A stretch of 64,000 bases of DNA from Spirochaetales bacterium (GTDB taxonomy: Bacteria > Spirochaetota > Spirochaetia > Treponematales > Treponemataceae). Numbering within the stretch: the stretch's first letter is position 1; each line of letters starts with the position of its first letter. Shown piece after piece: positions 15,964-26,111 of the stretch. The notes under the pieces are model-generated. The model was not told the origin of the DNA. It made no database searches and was given only the letters and a program-made list of their open reading frames with translations. The position numbers and the translations under genes are program-made. The stretch spans positions 1 through 64,000 of the forward strand of contig JAQXNX010000024.1 of NCBI GenBank assembly GCA_029098225.1, in the 5' to 3' direction.

Positions 15964-17787
15964 ATGAGTGATTCAAAATCAGATTTTAAACAGATTATAT
16001 GTTCAGCGGTAGAAAAATATTTTTCACAAAAACAGATTGAATTAGAACCAGGCTTTGAAAATAAAATTGTAGTTCAGAACGCACCTGATGCTTCAATGGG
16101 AGATCTTGGGTCTCCTATGTTTGTTTTTGCAAAATCATTAAAGATGGCTCCTCCTCAGATTGCAAAAGAAGTTGCAGAATTGATTGGGGAAGTTTCTATT
16201 GGAAAAATTCTTGCAGTGGGACCTTATGTAAATATTAAATTAAATAAGGCCGATTCAGCTGGAAAAATCCTTGAAGCAATTAAAACTCAAGGCGATTCTT
16301 ACGGTTCATTTAATTCGGAAGGTAAAAAGCCACTCGAAGGCCGCCGTGTAATGATTGAATTTTCTTCTCCAAATACAAATAAGCCTCTTCATCTTGGTCA
16401 TGTCCGCAACGACGCTCTCGGTGAATCTGTAAGCCGTATTCTCAAGGCTGCCGGAGCAGAGGTTTACAAGGTAGATCTTATTAACAACCGCGGTGTTCAC
16501 ATCTGTAAATCAATGCTGGCTTATAAAATGTTCCACGAAGCAAAGGGCGACACTCCGGAATCACTTGGCATGAAGGGCGACCACTTTGTTGGCCAGTGCT
16601 ATGTTGAGTTTGATAAATATCTCAAGGGCGAAAAAGACAAGCCTGAAACTGCTCATCCTGAAGCAAATCAGATGGCAGAAGATATGCTGATTAAATGGGA
16701 AGCCGGCGATCCTGAAGTTCACGCTCTCTGGGAAAAGATGAACGGCTGGACCTTTGACGGTGTAAAGGCAACTTACGAGCGTACAGGAATCAGCTTTGAT
16801 AAATACTACTTTGAAAGCGAAACTTACCTTAAGGGAAAAGACGAAATCATGAAGGGCCTTGAAAAGGGTGTTTTCTTTAAGGCAGAAGACGGTTCTGTCC
16901 GCATCGATGTAACCGACGTAGTAGGTAAGGGTAAAGACGAAGACAATCACGAAAAGGTTCTTCTCCGCAAGGACGGAACTTCTGTTTATATTACACAGGA
17001 TATTGGAACAGCAATCAGCCGCCACGATGACTGGGCTTTTAATCAGCTGGTTTATGTTGTTGCAAGCGAGCAGAATTATCACTTTAAAATTCTTTTCCAC
17101 ATCCTTAAAAAGCTTGGCTTTGACTGGGCAGATAAGCTTTATCACCTCAGCTATGGTCTTGTAAATCTTCCAAGCGGACGTATGAAGAGCCGTGAGGGTA
17201 CTGTAGTCGACGCAGATGATCTTATCGACTCGCTTCATGCAGACGCTCTTGCAGCTATAAAAGAGCGTGGCCGCGACAGTGAAGTAGGAAATGCAGACGA
17301 AGTTGCAGAAAAGGTTGCTCTTGGTGCTCTTCACTATTATATGCTGCAGGCAACTCCAATAAAGGACATGCTTTTTAATCCTGCAGAGTCTTTAAGCTTC
17401 AACGGAAATACCGGTCCATATCTTCAGTACATGGGAGCCCGCATTAATTCAATTCTGGGAAAAGCCGCTGATGCAGGCATTAAAGAAGATGATTCAGATG
17501 ACGCAGTTGCACTTTTGACTGGTGAAGATGAATGGGCACTTATCCGACAGCTTGGTGATTATCCTGCAGTAATTGCTAAGGCAGCAGAAAATCTTGATCC
17601 AAGTGAAGTAGCTGCTTATGTTTACGAGACTGCAAAGCTTTTCAGTAAGTTCTATCAGAATTGCCAGATTGTAAATGCAGAAAGCAGGCAGCTGGCAGGT
17701 GCACGTCTTTTCCTTGCAGACTGTACGCTGCAGGTAATCAGAAATGCAATGAAGCTTGTCCTTGTTCCGTACCTGGAAAAAATGTAG
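15964..17787 (+). CDS. argS: Arginine-tRNA ligase
   Basis: Charges tRNA-Arg in the cytoplasm. The 607-residue class I synthetase has the HIGH-box equivalent HLGH at about 143-146 within SSPNTNKPLHLGH, and a KMSKS-equivalent MKSREGT near 407-413, as normal for ArgRS. The N-terminal tRNA-binding domain (about 1-110) and the C-terminal anticodon-binding helical domain (LFSKFYQNCQI) are present. AGAGG lies 7-8 nt before the ATG. rsgA follows 29 nt downstream. Codon use from about 16300 shifts to C-ending codons, as expected for a highly expressed gene. Confidence 0.95.
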   Translation: MSDSKSDFKQIICSAVEKYFSQKQIELEPGFENKIVVQNAPDASMGDLGSPMFVFAKSLKMAPPQIAKEVAELIGEVSIGKILAVGPYVNIKLNKADSAGKILEAIKTQGDSYGSFNSEGKKPLEGRRVMIEFSSPNTNKPLHLGHVRNDALGESVSRILKAAGAEVYKVDLINNRGVHICKSMLAYKMFHEAKGDTPESLGMKGDHFVGQCYVEFDKYLKGEKDKPETAHPEANQMAEDMLIKWEAGDPEVHALWEKMNGWTFDGVKATYERTGISFDKYYFESETYLKGKDEIMKGLEKGVFFKAEDGSVRIDVTDVVGKGKDEDNHEKVLLRKDGTSVYITQDIGTAISRHDDWAFNQLVYVVASEQNYHFKILFHILKKLGFDWADKLYHLSYGLVNLPSGRMKSREGTVVDADDLIDSLHADALAAIKERGRDSEVGNADEVAEKVALGALHYYMLQATPIKDMLFNPAESLSFNGNTGPYLQYMGARINSILGKAADAGIKEDDSDDAVALLTGEDEWALIRQLGDYPAVIAKAAENLDPSEVAAYVYETAKLFSKFYQNCQIVNAESRQLAGARLFLADCTLQVIRNAMKLVLVPYLEKM

Positions 17788-17816
17788 GTTAAGAAATATT
17801 ATTAAATGGAGTGTAG

Positions 17817-18803
17817 ATGAAAGGATTAATCCTTGCGGGAACTAACAATATTTTTACTGTTGAATGTTCCGATGACATTGTAAGAAGCTGCTCAATTAAA
17901 GGAAAAGTTTTAAAATCAGATAAAACTTTTTATAATCCAATTGCTCCTGGCGATATTGTAGAAGTAGAAGTTGATCCTATGAACGAAACAAAAGGACAGA
18001 TTCTTTCTCTTGAGCCAAGAAAAAACACTTTTTTACGATGGAATGTTAAGGGCAGATGTCCTCAGCTTCTTGCAAGTAATCTTGATTATTTGATTCTGGT
18101 TACAACTCCAGATGAACCTCCGTTTAGACCTCGTTTTACCGACCGCGCATTGGCGCAGGCAGAGCATCAGGGAATTACACCTGTGATTGTCTGCAACAAA
18201 TGGGACCTTGCAGAAAAAATGCAGACTGACGGAAGAATAAATGAATTTGAAAGTATTGAACGCCGTCTTGGAATCTGGGAGGATCTGGGATATAAGGTAT
18301 TAAAAATTTCTGCAAAAACCGGCGAAGGCATGATAGAATTTTCCAGCCTTTTGGAAAATCATTTGAGTGCCTTTGTGGGACAGTCAGGAGTTGGAAAGTC
18401 CAGTTTAATAAATGTAATGGACAACACCTGCGTGCTAAAAACAGGCAGCCTTTCAAAAAAATATGGACGAGGAAATCATACAACAACAAAGGGAACTTTA
18501 ATTCATTTAACTTTAAATGAAACTTTGACTGACGGAATTCAGGGACGTCATGCAGATATTATTGATACCCCTGGAATCAGAAGATTTGTTCTTGATGATG
18601 TTCCTTATAATGAAGTTGCACTTTATTTTAGAGAATTTGAAAAATATTTAGGAAAATGCAAATTCGGATTAAATTGCAGTCATACAACAGAGCCAGACTG
18701 TGCAATTCAGCAGGCTGTCTGCGATGGAGAAATTTCTCCTGAACGCTATGATTCCTGGCTTAGAATTGCAACAGAGATTAAAACTGGAAAATTCCTTGAA
18801 TAA
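17817..18803 (+). CDS. rsgA: Small ribosomal subunit biogenesis GTPase RsgA
   Basis: A GTPase that helps late maturation of the 30S subunit. The 328-residue protein shows the circularly permuted GTPase order: NKWD (G4, about 127-130) precedes GQSGVGKSS (G1, about 188-196) and DTPGIR (G3, about 249-254). An N-terminal OB-fold comes first and a C-terminal zinc knuckle (C-x6-C-x-H-x6-C, from CKFGLNCSH) follows. mutS2 begins 4 nt after the stop. Confidence 0.94.
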   Translation: MKGLILAGTNNIFTVECSDDIVRSCSIKGKVLKSDKTFYNPIAPGDIVEVEVDPMNETKGQILSLEPRKNTFLRWNVKGRCPQLLASNLDYLILVTTPDEPPFRPRFTDRALAQAEHQGITPVIVCNKWDLAEKMQTDGRINEFESIERRLGIWEDLGYKVLKISAKTGEGMIEFSSLLENHLSAFVGQSGVGKSSLINVMDNTCVLKTGSLSKKYGRGNHTTTKGTLIHLTLNETLTDGIQGRHADIIDTPGIRRFVLDDVPYNEVALYFREFEKYLGKCKFGLNCSHTTEPDCAIQQAVCDGEISPERYDSWLRIATEIKTGKFLE

Positions 18804-18806
18804 AAA

Positions 18807-21338
18807 ATGAATACAAAAGCTTTAACAGAAATTGATTATTTTCATATAAGAGATAAGATTGCCTCTTATTGTTCTACACAAGATGCAAAAAAAATTCTTT
18901 TAGAAAGAGTTCCATTTACAGATTATAAAAAAATTGACGAGTCTAAAAATCTTGGTCGTGAATGCGAAAATTTTTTGTCGGCAACCTCTTCTTACGGATT
19001 AAAATCCTACGAAAGTATAAATCCATTTTTTTCTATTATAAAAACAGATGGAATGAATCTTTCGCTGGAGCAGGTAAAGGTAATTGCAGATTTTATTACA
19101 AGCGTAAAGTCAATTAAAAAATCTGTTGCAAATGCTTCAGAAAAAATTGAAATTCCTCTGCTTGTTGAAAGAATTCAAAAGCTTCCTGATTTTTCAGAAG
19201 CAGAAAAATTGATTTTCCGTATTATTACCCCGGATGGAATTTTGCGCGAACTTCCAGAAATTGTTGCTATCCGCAAAGAAATTGCTTCTTTGAATGCAAA
19301 GCTTAAAAATATAATGCATAAAATAATAACTGATCCAAAGTATCAGAATATTCTGGAAAGTAATGTTCCTGTTTTAAAGGGAGACAGACAGGTTCTTGCT
19401 GTAAAAGCCGGACTTCAGAATAAAATAAACGGAATTGTTCACGAAGTAAGCCAGAGCGGAAAAACCTGTTTTATTGAACCTCAGGAAGCTGTTTTATGCA
19501 GCAACAGTTTAGTTCAGAAAGAAAATGAACTTGAAATAATTATTAAAAAAATCCTTACAGAACTTACAGCAGCTTTAAGACCCTCAATTCCATTTTTTAA
19601 GGAAGCAATTCCTTTAATGGCAGAAATTGATTGCAGTATGGCCGGTGCAAAATGGGGAGCAGAAAATAAATGTGTTTATGCACTCGATTGTAAAAACGAA
19701 GCTCCTCTTCTTATTAAGGCAAGGCATCCGCTTTTAGGAAAAACTGTGGTTCCTATTGATTTGCGTTTTGAAAAAAATACAAATGTTCTGATTATTACTG
19801 GTCCGAATACTGGTGGAAAAACTGTAAGCTTAAAAACTTTTGCACTTTTTTCTATGCTTAATCAAAGCGGTTTTCCTGTTCCTGCAGCAGAAGGCAGTCG
19901 TCTTCCTGTTTTTGATAATGTTTTTGCAGATATCGGCGATGATCAGTCGCTGGAACAAAGTCTGTCTACATTCAGCGGACATATGAAAAATATTGCCGAG
20001 GCGGTAAATCACGCTACTTCAAAAAGTCTTGTCCTCCTTGATGAACTTGGAAGCGGAACAGATCCTCAGGAGGGTAGTGCAATAGCAATGGCTGTTCTTG
20101 ATGAATTGATAGAACGAAAAAGTTTTGTTCTTGTTACAACTCATCTTGGCGTTTTAAAAAATTACGGTTATACAAATTCTTCCTGTGAAAATGCTTCTGT
20201 TGAATTTGACGTTTCTTCGCTTTCTCCATCTTACAGAATTATTATGGGACTTCCCGGCGAAAGTCATGCGCTGGATATTGCTCAAAAAAACGGGCTTCCT
20301 CAAAAACTCTGCAAGGCTGCAAAAAACTTTATTGCAACAGAACAGACCGATGTTTCGGCATTAATCCGCGGATTAAATAGAAAGCATGTTGAGCTTAATA
20401 AAATTCAGAAGGTTGCAGAAAAAAAAGAAAATGATTTTCTGCAAAAAAAAGAACGACTCGATTCACGCGAAGAAAATCTGCGTAAGCTTGAACTGAATAT
20501 TAAAAAAGAAAAAATGCAGGAGCTTGATGATTTTCTAATTCATTCAAGGCGGCAGCTGGAAAACCTTGTGCGCACATTAAAAGAAGGTGAAATTACAAGA
20601 GAAAAAACATTGGGCGTAAAAAAGTTTATTTCTGATTTGACGGAAGATATTACAAATCTGGAACAAAAAATTCAGCGCGAAGAGGATAATCTTTTGCAAA
20701 AGAAAAAAACTTCTCATCCTTCTTCAAATAAAAAAACAAAGAAAAAAATCAGCAATGCCGAAGCGCTTGAGTTTGCCAGAGTAAATGATTATCCGCATTC
20801 AGCTTTTTCTACAGGCGCGGAATCTGAAAATGATGAACAGCCAGAAGTACTTACCTATGCTCCGGGAATCCGTGTAAAATCGCTTCCTTCCGGCGTAGAA
20901 GGAATAATAATTTCTAAAGATAAAAAAGACAGCTGGCAGGTTCAGTTTGGCAGCGTAAAAATGTCTGTAAAAGAAAAAAATCTTGAGATTCTCGAAAATC
21001 AGTCAGGTGGAAATTCAGGTTTACATTCTTCTGATTCAAATTCTGATAATTATGATAAGGCTTATTATTCTACCGATTTTTCTACAGACGAAAAACCTGT
21101 TTTTGAATTGCGGCTTTTAGGCTGCAGAGCAGAGGAAGCTGTAAAACTGCTTGAACATCAGATTGATTTATGTGTTTTAAATAATTTTACCAGTTTTAGT
21201 GTTATTCATGGAACAGGAGAAGGCGTTTTAAAACAAGTTGTTCACGATTACCTTTCTCATTGTCCTAGCGTCAAAGATTTTTCTTTTGCAAGAGCAGAAG
21301 ACGGAGGCTTTGGAAAAACTTATGTCACAATGGTTTGA
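18807..21338 (+). CDS. mutS2: MutS2 family ATPase with Smr domain
   Basis: The 843-residue protein has the MutS core and ATPase domains with Walker A GPNTGGKT (about 332-339), STFSGHMKNI, and Walker B LVLLDELGSGTDP. A long coiled coil (about 510-640) and a C-terminal Smr domain (about 765-841, with LLGCRAEEA and VIHGTGEGVL) follow. MutS2 proteins act on recombination intermediates or on collided ribosomes; which applies here cannot be told. The start is only 4 nt after rsgA and has no obvious Shine-Dalgarno, which suggests coupling. The linker before Smr is long and low in complexity. Confidence 0.93.
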   Translation: MNTKALTEIDYFHIRDKIASYCSTQDAKKILLERVPFTDYKKIDESKNLGRECENFLSATSSYGLKSYESINPFFSIIKTDGMNLSLEQVKVIADFITSVKSIKKSVANASEKIEIPLLVERIQKLPDFSEAEKLIFRIITPDGILRELPEIVAIRKEIASLNAKLKNIMHKIITDPKYQNILESNVPVLKGDRQVLAVKAGLQNKINGIVHEVSQSGKTCFIEPQEAVLCSNSLVQKENELEIIIKKILTELTAALRPSIPFFKEAIPLMAEIDCSMAGAKWGAENKCVYALDCKNEAPLLIKARHPLLGKTVVPIDLRFEKNTNVLIITGPNTGGKTVSLKTFALFSMLNQSGFPVPAAEGSRLPVFDNVFADIGDDQSLEQSLSTFSGHMKNIAEAVNHATSKSLVLLDELGSGTDPQEGSAIAMAVLDELIERKSFVLVTTHLGVLKNYGYTNSSCENASVEFDVSSLSPSYRIIMGLPGESHALDIAQKNGLPQKLCKAAKNFIATEQTDVSALIRGLNRKHVELNKIQKVAEKKENDFLQKKERLDSREENLRKLELNIKKEKMQELDDFLIHSRRQLENLVRTLKEGEITREKTLGVKKFISDLTEDITNLEQKIQREEDNLLQKKKTSHPSSNKKTKKKISNAEALEFARVNDYPHSAFSTGAESENDEQPEVLTYAPGIRVKSLPSGVEGIIISKDKKDSWQVQFGSVKMSVKEKNLEILENQSGGNSGLHSSDSNSDNYDKAYYSTDFSTDEKPVFELRLLGCRAEEAVKLLEHQIDLCVLNNFTSFSVIHGTGEGVLKQVVHDYLSHCPSVKDFSFARAEDGGFGKTYVTMV

Positions 21339-22080
21339 AAAAGAAGATTTCTGGATAACTTATGCACCAATTATGTTTGATGAAAATCACTGGAAGGAAG
21401 CTCCGGCAGTTGCAGAATATGTAAAGAAAATTGCAAAGCTTTCTGAAGGAGATTCTGTTCTTGATGCAGGCTGCGGACTTGGCCGGATAAGTGTAGAACT
21501 TGCTGCGCTTGGACTGAATGTAACTGGCGTAGATATTATTGAAGCAGAACTTCAGGCGGCAGAAGAATCTGCGAATGCGGAAGGTGTGAAACTGAATCTT
21601 GTAAAAGCAGATTTACGTACTTTCTCTGAACAAAAAAAATATGATTGCGTTGTAAATCTTTATACTTCTTTTGGATATTGTGATTCCATTGAAGAAGACA
21701 TGCAGATTCTTAAAAATATGTGCAATGCTGTAAAAGATAACGGAACTTTTATTATGGAATGTGTAAGCCGCGAGACTGCAATTTTGTATTTTACAGAAGG
21801 CGAAGTTTTTGAACGCGCAGGCTTTACAGTAAAAACTCATTTTGAAGTTGAGGGTGCATGGGAAGGCTTACGTTCGCAGTGGTCACTTTATAAAACTGAT
21901 GAAAAAGGAAATGAGCAGCTTGTAAATAATCATGTTTTTGTTCAGCGCCTGTATCCAGCTAAGTTTCTTGCAGATAAACTTGTTGAATTTGGCTGTAAGT
22001 CTGCAGATATTTATGGAGACTTTGATTTTTCTCCCTATAATCAGCATGCAAGAATAATGGTAATAGTTGCAAAAAAATAA
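21322..22080 (+). CDS. Class I SAM-dependent methyltransferase, target unknown
   Basis: The start at 21322 (MSQWFEKEDFWITY) is preferred because GGAGG lies upstream at 21303 and the longer frame would run deep into mutS2. The 252-residue protein then overlaps mutS2 by 17 nt. Motif I VLDAGCGLGRIS and motif II GVDI are clear, as is a post-I acidic region with VKADLRTF. No membrane segment is present. A small-molecule methylase is the usual fate of such proteins, but the substrate cannot be deduced. It ends the argS-rsgA-mutS2 gene run. Confidence 0.8.
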   Translation: MSQWFEKEDFWITYAPIMFDENHWKEAPAVAEYVKKIAKLSEGDSVLDAGCGLGRISVELAALGLNVTGVDIIEAELQAAEESANAEGVKLNLVKADLRTFSEQKKYDCVVNLYTSFGYCDSIEEDMQILKNMCNAVKDNGTFIMECVSRETAILYFTEGEVFERAGFTVKTHFEVEGAWEGLRSQWSLYKTDEKGNEQLVNNHVFVQRLYPAKFLADKLVEFGCKSADIYGDFDFSPYNQHARIMVIVAKK

Positions 22081-22093
22081 TTCATAAAAGTGT

Positions 22094-22142
22094 AAAAAAA
22101 AACTGCCGGTGCAAGACTGTTTAAAAGCCTGTCCGTGCAGTT
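22094..22142 (-). terminator. Terminator of the fliS-flgN pair
   Basis: On the minus strand a hairpin with outer arms AACTGC/GCAGTT and inner CGG/CCG pairing is followed by a run of nine T (A-run at 22094-22102 on the plus strand). The interior pairs poorly. Position is right for the end of the flgN-like gene. Confidence 0.6.
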
Positions 22143-22182
22143 ATTCATTTTGAGCATTTTTTTTGCTCATATAAGCAATTAA

Positions 22183-22668
22183 TTAAATATCCATCTGAAC
22201 TAAGGTTGCAACTTTTTGTGGTTGTGCAACGGCATAAACACTTCTGTTGTTTTTATATGGATTTTTCATATTTGCAAGCTGAGTTTTAATCTGCTGAATA
22301 TGAAGTCTTAATAAATCGCGGTTAATTTCATTTTGTTTAAGAACCTTTGTCTGTAATTCAGAAAGATCATTCTGGATTTTAGAAATTTCGGCAGCTTCCT
22401 GTTCTTTTGATAATCCTTTTGCTTCATTATACATTTTTGCCATTGGAACAATGACTTTCTGCAGATTAGCAATATTTTTAACAACCTGCTGTTCAAGTTC
22501 TGTATGTGCAAGAAGATTTTCCGGATTTTCACTTGTTATAGAATCCTGCTGCTTTTCCAGTACATTCAGATAATCCTGAAATTTCTGTCGCTGCTGTTCC
22601 AGTAAACTTCTGAACTTTCTTAAAAGAGCAACTCTTTCATCTAATTCCTGCTGTGAAATTTCTGCCAT
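22183..22668 (-). CDS. FlgN-like flagellar export chaperone
   Basis: A 161-residue all-helical, coiled-coil protein. The start at 22668 is chosen because GAGGGG lies 8 nt upstream, inside the end of fliS. Heptad-like LEQQVVKNIANLQKVIVPMAKMY and its position directly after fliS fit FlgN, the chaperone for hook-associated proteins FlgK/FlgL. Sequence similarity in this family is weak, so identification depends on context and predicted structure. It would serve the periplasmic flagella expected of a spirochaete. Confidence 0.55.
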   Translation of the reverse strand: MAEISQQELDERVALLRKFRSLLEQQRQKFQDYLNVLEKQQDSITSENPENLLAHTELEQQVVKNIANLQKVIVPMAKMYNEAKGLSKEQEAAEISKIQNDLSELQTKVLKQNEINRDLLRLHIQQIKTQLANMKNPYKNNRSVYAVAQPQKVATLVQMDI

Positions 22669-22672
22669 ATTT

Positions 22673-23110
22673 TTACCCCTCAATATTCAATGCATTGGCA
22701 ACTTTTGCTGCCGGAGCATTTGCGGCACTGTTTGCAACAGTTCTCCAAGAATCAACAAGTTCTGTCATCATCTTATGAACAAACAGAATTTTTGTCTTAT
22801 TATGATTTATGGAAGAATTCATAAGTTCTTCATTAAAAAAAACGTAAAGTGACATAAGGTTACGTGCAATATCACCGCCTTTTTCCATGTCTAAAGAAAC
22901 CTGAAGTTCAGTTATAATTGCCTGTGTTTTTTGTATATGAATACCAAACTGTTCAATATTGCCTGGTTTAATTTTTTCATCATCTTCAAATAATGCAAGT
23001 GCAGAATTCAAATGCTTGATTGCACCTTCATACAATAGCACAACTAGTCTTCCCTGGCTTGCAGTGCTGACATTGTTTTTCTGATAAGCAGAATATGCGT
23101 TCTGGTACAT
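22673..23110 (-). CDS. fliS: Flagellar export chaperone FliS
   Basis: Binds flagellin in the cytoplasm and delivers it to the export apparatus. The 145-residue protein shows the FliS pattern: N-terminal AYSAYQKNNVSTASQGRL with L-V-V-L-LYEGAIKHL, and NLMSLYVFFNEELMNSSINHNKTKI later. Length is typical. A strong GGGAGG site lies before the ATG. The flgN-like gene starts 4 nt after its stop. It diverges from ftsH. Confidence 0.92.
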   Translation of the reverse strand: MYQNAYSAYQKNNVSTASQGRLVVLLYEGAIKHLNSALALFEDDEKIKPGNIEQFGIHIQKTQAIITELQVSLDMEKGGDIARNLMSLYVFFNEELMNSSINHNKTKILFVHKMMTELVDSWRTVANSAANAPAAKVANALNIEG

Positions 23111-23184
23111 AGTGACCTCCCATTATTTCATCTGTATTCAAAGCATCCATGCCTTTTATACAGCGGGCATATTTAAAATACGCC

Positions 23185-23222
23185 ATTATACAAACATTTT
23201 CGGAATTCTATAAAAATACTTA
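23185..23222 (-). promoter_or_regulatory. Candidate promoter region for fliS
   Basis: On the minus strand TATAAT (23185-23190) offers a sigma-70-like -10. Slightly upstream, TAAG (23219-23222), a 14-nt spacer and TCCGAAAA (23197-23204) resemble a flagellar sigma-28 promoter (TAAA-N15-GCCGATAA) with two or three mismatches. Neither is strong. Confidence 0.3.
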
Positions 23223-23291
23223 AGAAAAATTTGAAGAAAATGTTTAACTTTTTTTGTCGACATTAAGATTTATAATCAGTATATTATTAAT

Positions 23292-25427
23292 ATGGCTGAA
23301 AATATTGACAATAGAGATAATAAAGATAACGAAAATGATCCATATGGGTTCTTTAAATTCGAAGGTCCTGTAAAAAATCCAAAAAATGATAATGATAAGA
23401 AGAATAAAAATAATTCGCCAAAGCGAATTCCCGTTTTTACAATTCTATTAGGAATTTTTCTTATTATTTTGATTTTTGATTTTCTGTTTACCGGAAAAAA
23501 CGATAATCTGGTTGATTATTCCGACTTTGTAAATATGGTTGAAGAAGGAAGCATTTCCAGTGTAGACATTAGTGATAATTATTTAATCGGATATTCATCA
23601 GTTTCCGTTGATCCGGAAGAATCAAAAGGAATAACTTTATTCCAGACTCCGGCTTCTAAATCAGTTGTTCAGGTAAAAACAGTTTCTACTACAATATTAA
23701 TTCCTGAACTTATTCAGCTATTGGAATCTAAAAATATTTCTTACCGGCTTGTTCCAAAGCAGAATAATTATCTTATTCAGCTGTTAATAAATCTTTTAAT
23801 TCCAGTCGGCTTAATTATGCTGGTATATTTCCTTATTTTTAGAAAAATGGGAAACGGAAGCGGCGGAATGAGCAGCATATTTAATGTTGGTTCATCTCGT
23901 GCAAAAGTCGTAGAAGAAGGAAAAATAAAAACCAGATTTGATGATGTAGCCGGTGTAGATGAAGCAAAAGAAGAGCTTATAGAAGTTGTTGATTTTCTGA
24001 AGTCTCCAAAAAAATATACAGATATTGGTGGTAAAATTCCAAAAGGAGTTCTTCTTGTAGGAGATCCTGGAACCGGTAAAACTCTTCTTGCTCGTGCAGT
24101 TGCAGGAGAAGCCGGAGTTCCATTCTTTAGTATTTCGGGTTCTGACTTTGTAGAAATGTTTGTTGGAGTTGGTGCAAGCCGTGTAAGAGATTTGTTTAAA
24201 CAGGCTCGCGAAAAAGCTCCTTGTATTATTTTTATTGATGAGCTTGACGCTTTGGGAAAGAGTCGTGTTAATAATCTTGGCGGAAATGATGAACGTGAGC
24301 AGACCTTGAATCAGCTGCTTGTAGAAATGGATGGTTTTGATAATGAAAAAGGTCTTATCATTCTTGCCGCTACAAACCGTGCAGATATTCTTGATCCGGC
24401 TCTTCTTCGTCCAGGCCGTTTTGACCGTCAGGTTCCTGTTGAAAAGCCTGATGTAAAAGGCCGGGAAGCTATTTTAAAAATTCATGCAAAGAATGTAAAA
24501 CTTGAAAATGATGTAGACTTTGAATCTCTTGCTCATGGAACAACAGGTTTTGCCGGAGCAGATCTTGCAAATGTTGTAAACGAAGCAGCACTTCTTGCAG
24601 TACGCAATGGCCGCAAAAAGGTTACAATGTGGGATTTTAATGAAGCAATTGATAAAGTAAGTATTGGTCTTAAAAAGAAGAGCCGCAAGGATAACGAAAA
24701 AGAAAGAAGACTTGTTGCCTTCCACGAAACTGGTCATGCACTTGTTTCTGCCTTTACACCGGATCATGTTCCTGTTAATAAAATTACAGTAATTCCACGT
24801 TCTCATGGAATCGGCGGATTTACTCAGTATCGTGAAGAAGAAGAAAGAAATTTCCTTACAAAACACGAAATGATTAATGAAGTAGATAGTATGCTTGGAG
24901 GAAGAGCCGCTGAACAGGTTATGTTAGGCGATGTTTCTACAGGGGCTTCCAATGATATTGCGCGTGCAACTGATATAATTAAGAGAATGATTACCGATTT
25001 TGGTATGAGTGATCGCTTTACAAATATTACTCTTGGAAAGGGAGTTATGGGTAACCGTGGCGGAGAGCCTACTCTTATCCGTGAATTTAGTGAAGATACT
25101 CAGAAGTATATTGATGAAGAAATTGCACGCATAATGAAAGAACGTTATGCGTATGTATTAAAGCTTCTTACAAAGCATAAGGATTTACTTGAATTTATTG
25201 GACTTCGTCTTCTTGAAATTGAAACAATGGATGGAAAAGAATTCTATGAAATTATAAAAGGCGAAGCTCATTGCATTGAACTTATGGAAAAGCAGAGAAC
25301 TGCAGCAGAAAAAACTGCTAAAGCTTCTGCATCAAAGTCTAAAGCAAAGGCTTCTAAGTCAGAAGAAAAACCGGCTGCTAAAAAGAGCCGTGCAAAGAAA
25401 ACTGAATCTGTACAATCAGAAAAATAA
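23292..25427 (+). CDS. ftsH: ATP-dependent zinc metalloprotease FtsH
   Basis: A membrane-anchored AAA protease that degrades misfolded and regulatory proteins. The 711-residue protein has an Asn/Lys-rich cytoplasmic N-terminus, two membrane helices (about 46-65 and 163-183) with a periplasmic domain between them, Walker A GDPGTGKT (about 257-264), Walker [11 protein letters not shown], the second-region homology arginines, and the zinc site HETGH (about 478-482, with Thr where Ala is common). The tail is Lys/Ala/Ser-rich. lolA-like follows 18 nt later. Confidence 0.95.
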   Translation: MAENIDNRDNKDNENDPYGFFKFEGPVKNPKNDNDKKNKNNSPKRIPVFTILLGIFLIILIFDFLFTGKNDNLVDYSDFVNMVEEGSISSVDISDNYLIGYSSVSVDPEESKGITLFQTPASKSVVQVKTVSTTILIPELIQLLESKNISYRLVPKQNNYLIQLLINLLIPVGLIMLVYFLIFRKMGNGSGGMSSIFNVGSSRAKVVEEGKIKTRFDDVAGVDEAKEELIEVVDFLKSPKKYTDIGGKIPKGVLLVGDPGTGKTLLARAVAGEAGVPFFSISGSDFVEMFVGVGASRVRDLFKQAREKAPCIIFIDELDALGKSRVNNLGGNDEREQTLNQLLVEMDGFDNEKGLIILAATNRADILDPALLRPGRFDRQVPVEKPDVKGREAILKIHAKNVKLENDVDFESLAHGTTGFAGADLANVVNEAALLAVRNGRKKVTMWDFNEAIDKVSIGLKKKSRKDNEKERRLVAFHETGHALVSAFTPDHVPVNKITVIPRSHGIGGFTQYREEEERNFLTKHEMINEVDSMLGGRAAEQVMLGDVSTGASNDIARATDIIKRMITDFGMSDRFTNITLGKGVMGNRGGEPTLIREFSEDTQKYIDEEIARIMKERYAYVLKLLTKHKDLLEFIGLRLLEIETMDGKEFYEIIKGEAHCIELMEKQRTAAEKTAKASASKSKAKASKSEEKPAAKKSRAKKTESVQSEK

Positions 25428-25445
25428 TCGTTATAATATTCTGAT

Positions 25446-26105
25446 ATGAAAAGATTTTTTGCAGTAGCATTTTTTTGCCTTTCGTTTTCAATTTTTGCTC
25501 AGAGTATAACAACAGCTAGTGCCTATTTTAAAACAATTTCTGAATATTACGGCACAATAAAAGATTTTGAAGTTGATTTTGATTTATCAATTCAGAAAAA
25601 AGAGAGCAGTGGAAAATTATCTTATAAATCCCCGGATTTAATCCGAATGGATTATACAAATCCTGAAGAGCAGGTTATCTGCTTTAACGGAGATACACTT
25701 ACAGTTTATCTTCCAGGCTCTGCAGTTTTACAGCAGCAGGTAAATTCTTCTACAAGTGCAGCATCTCTGGTTTCTGGTCAGGGACTTTCCTTAATGACAC
25801 GTTACTACACCGTTGCTTATGAAATTGGCCAGAATCCTGTTCCGCTCGAAGAAGGCTCAGATGAAATGGTTGTAAAATTTATTCTTACAAAGAAAAATGC
25901 ATCAGAGGCATTTAATTATATTAACATAGCCGTTAATCCGGAAACAAAGCTTATAAGACGAATGACTGCCGTTACACCAAAAAATGAAGAATTTATTTTT
26001 AATTTTTATGATTATGCAATAAATCAGAATATTTCTGAACAAAGATTTATTTATGATCCTCCAACAGATGCAAACAACTTAAATAATTTCTTATTTTCGG
26101 AGTAA
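25446..26105 (+). CDS. LolA-like outer-membrane lipoprotein carrier
   Basis: A 219-residue secreted protein with a signal peptide ending near FAQ (about residue 19). The body (YGTIKDFEVDFDLSIQKKESSGKLSYKSPDLIRMDY, then VICFNGDTLTVYLPG) follows the LolA/LolB-type half-barrel pattern used to ferry lipoproteins across the periplasm. TATAAT lies 8 nt before the ATG, so an independent nearly leaderless transcript is possible besides read-through from ftsH. A rodZ-like gene starts 6 nt after the stop. Confidence 0.8.
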   Translation: MKRFFAVAFFCLSFSIFAQSITTASAYFKTISEYYGTIKDFEVDFDLSIQKKESSGKLSYKSPDLIRMDYTNPEEQVICFNGDTLTVYLPGSAVLQQQVNSSTSAASLVSGQGLSLMTRYYTVAYEIGQNPVPLEEGSDEMVVKFILTKKNASEAFNYINIAVNPETKLIRRMTAVTPKNEEFIFNFYDYAINQNISEQRFIYDPPTDANNLNNFLFSE

Positions 26106-26111
26106 AGCTGA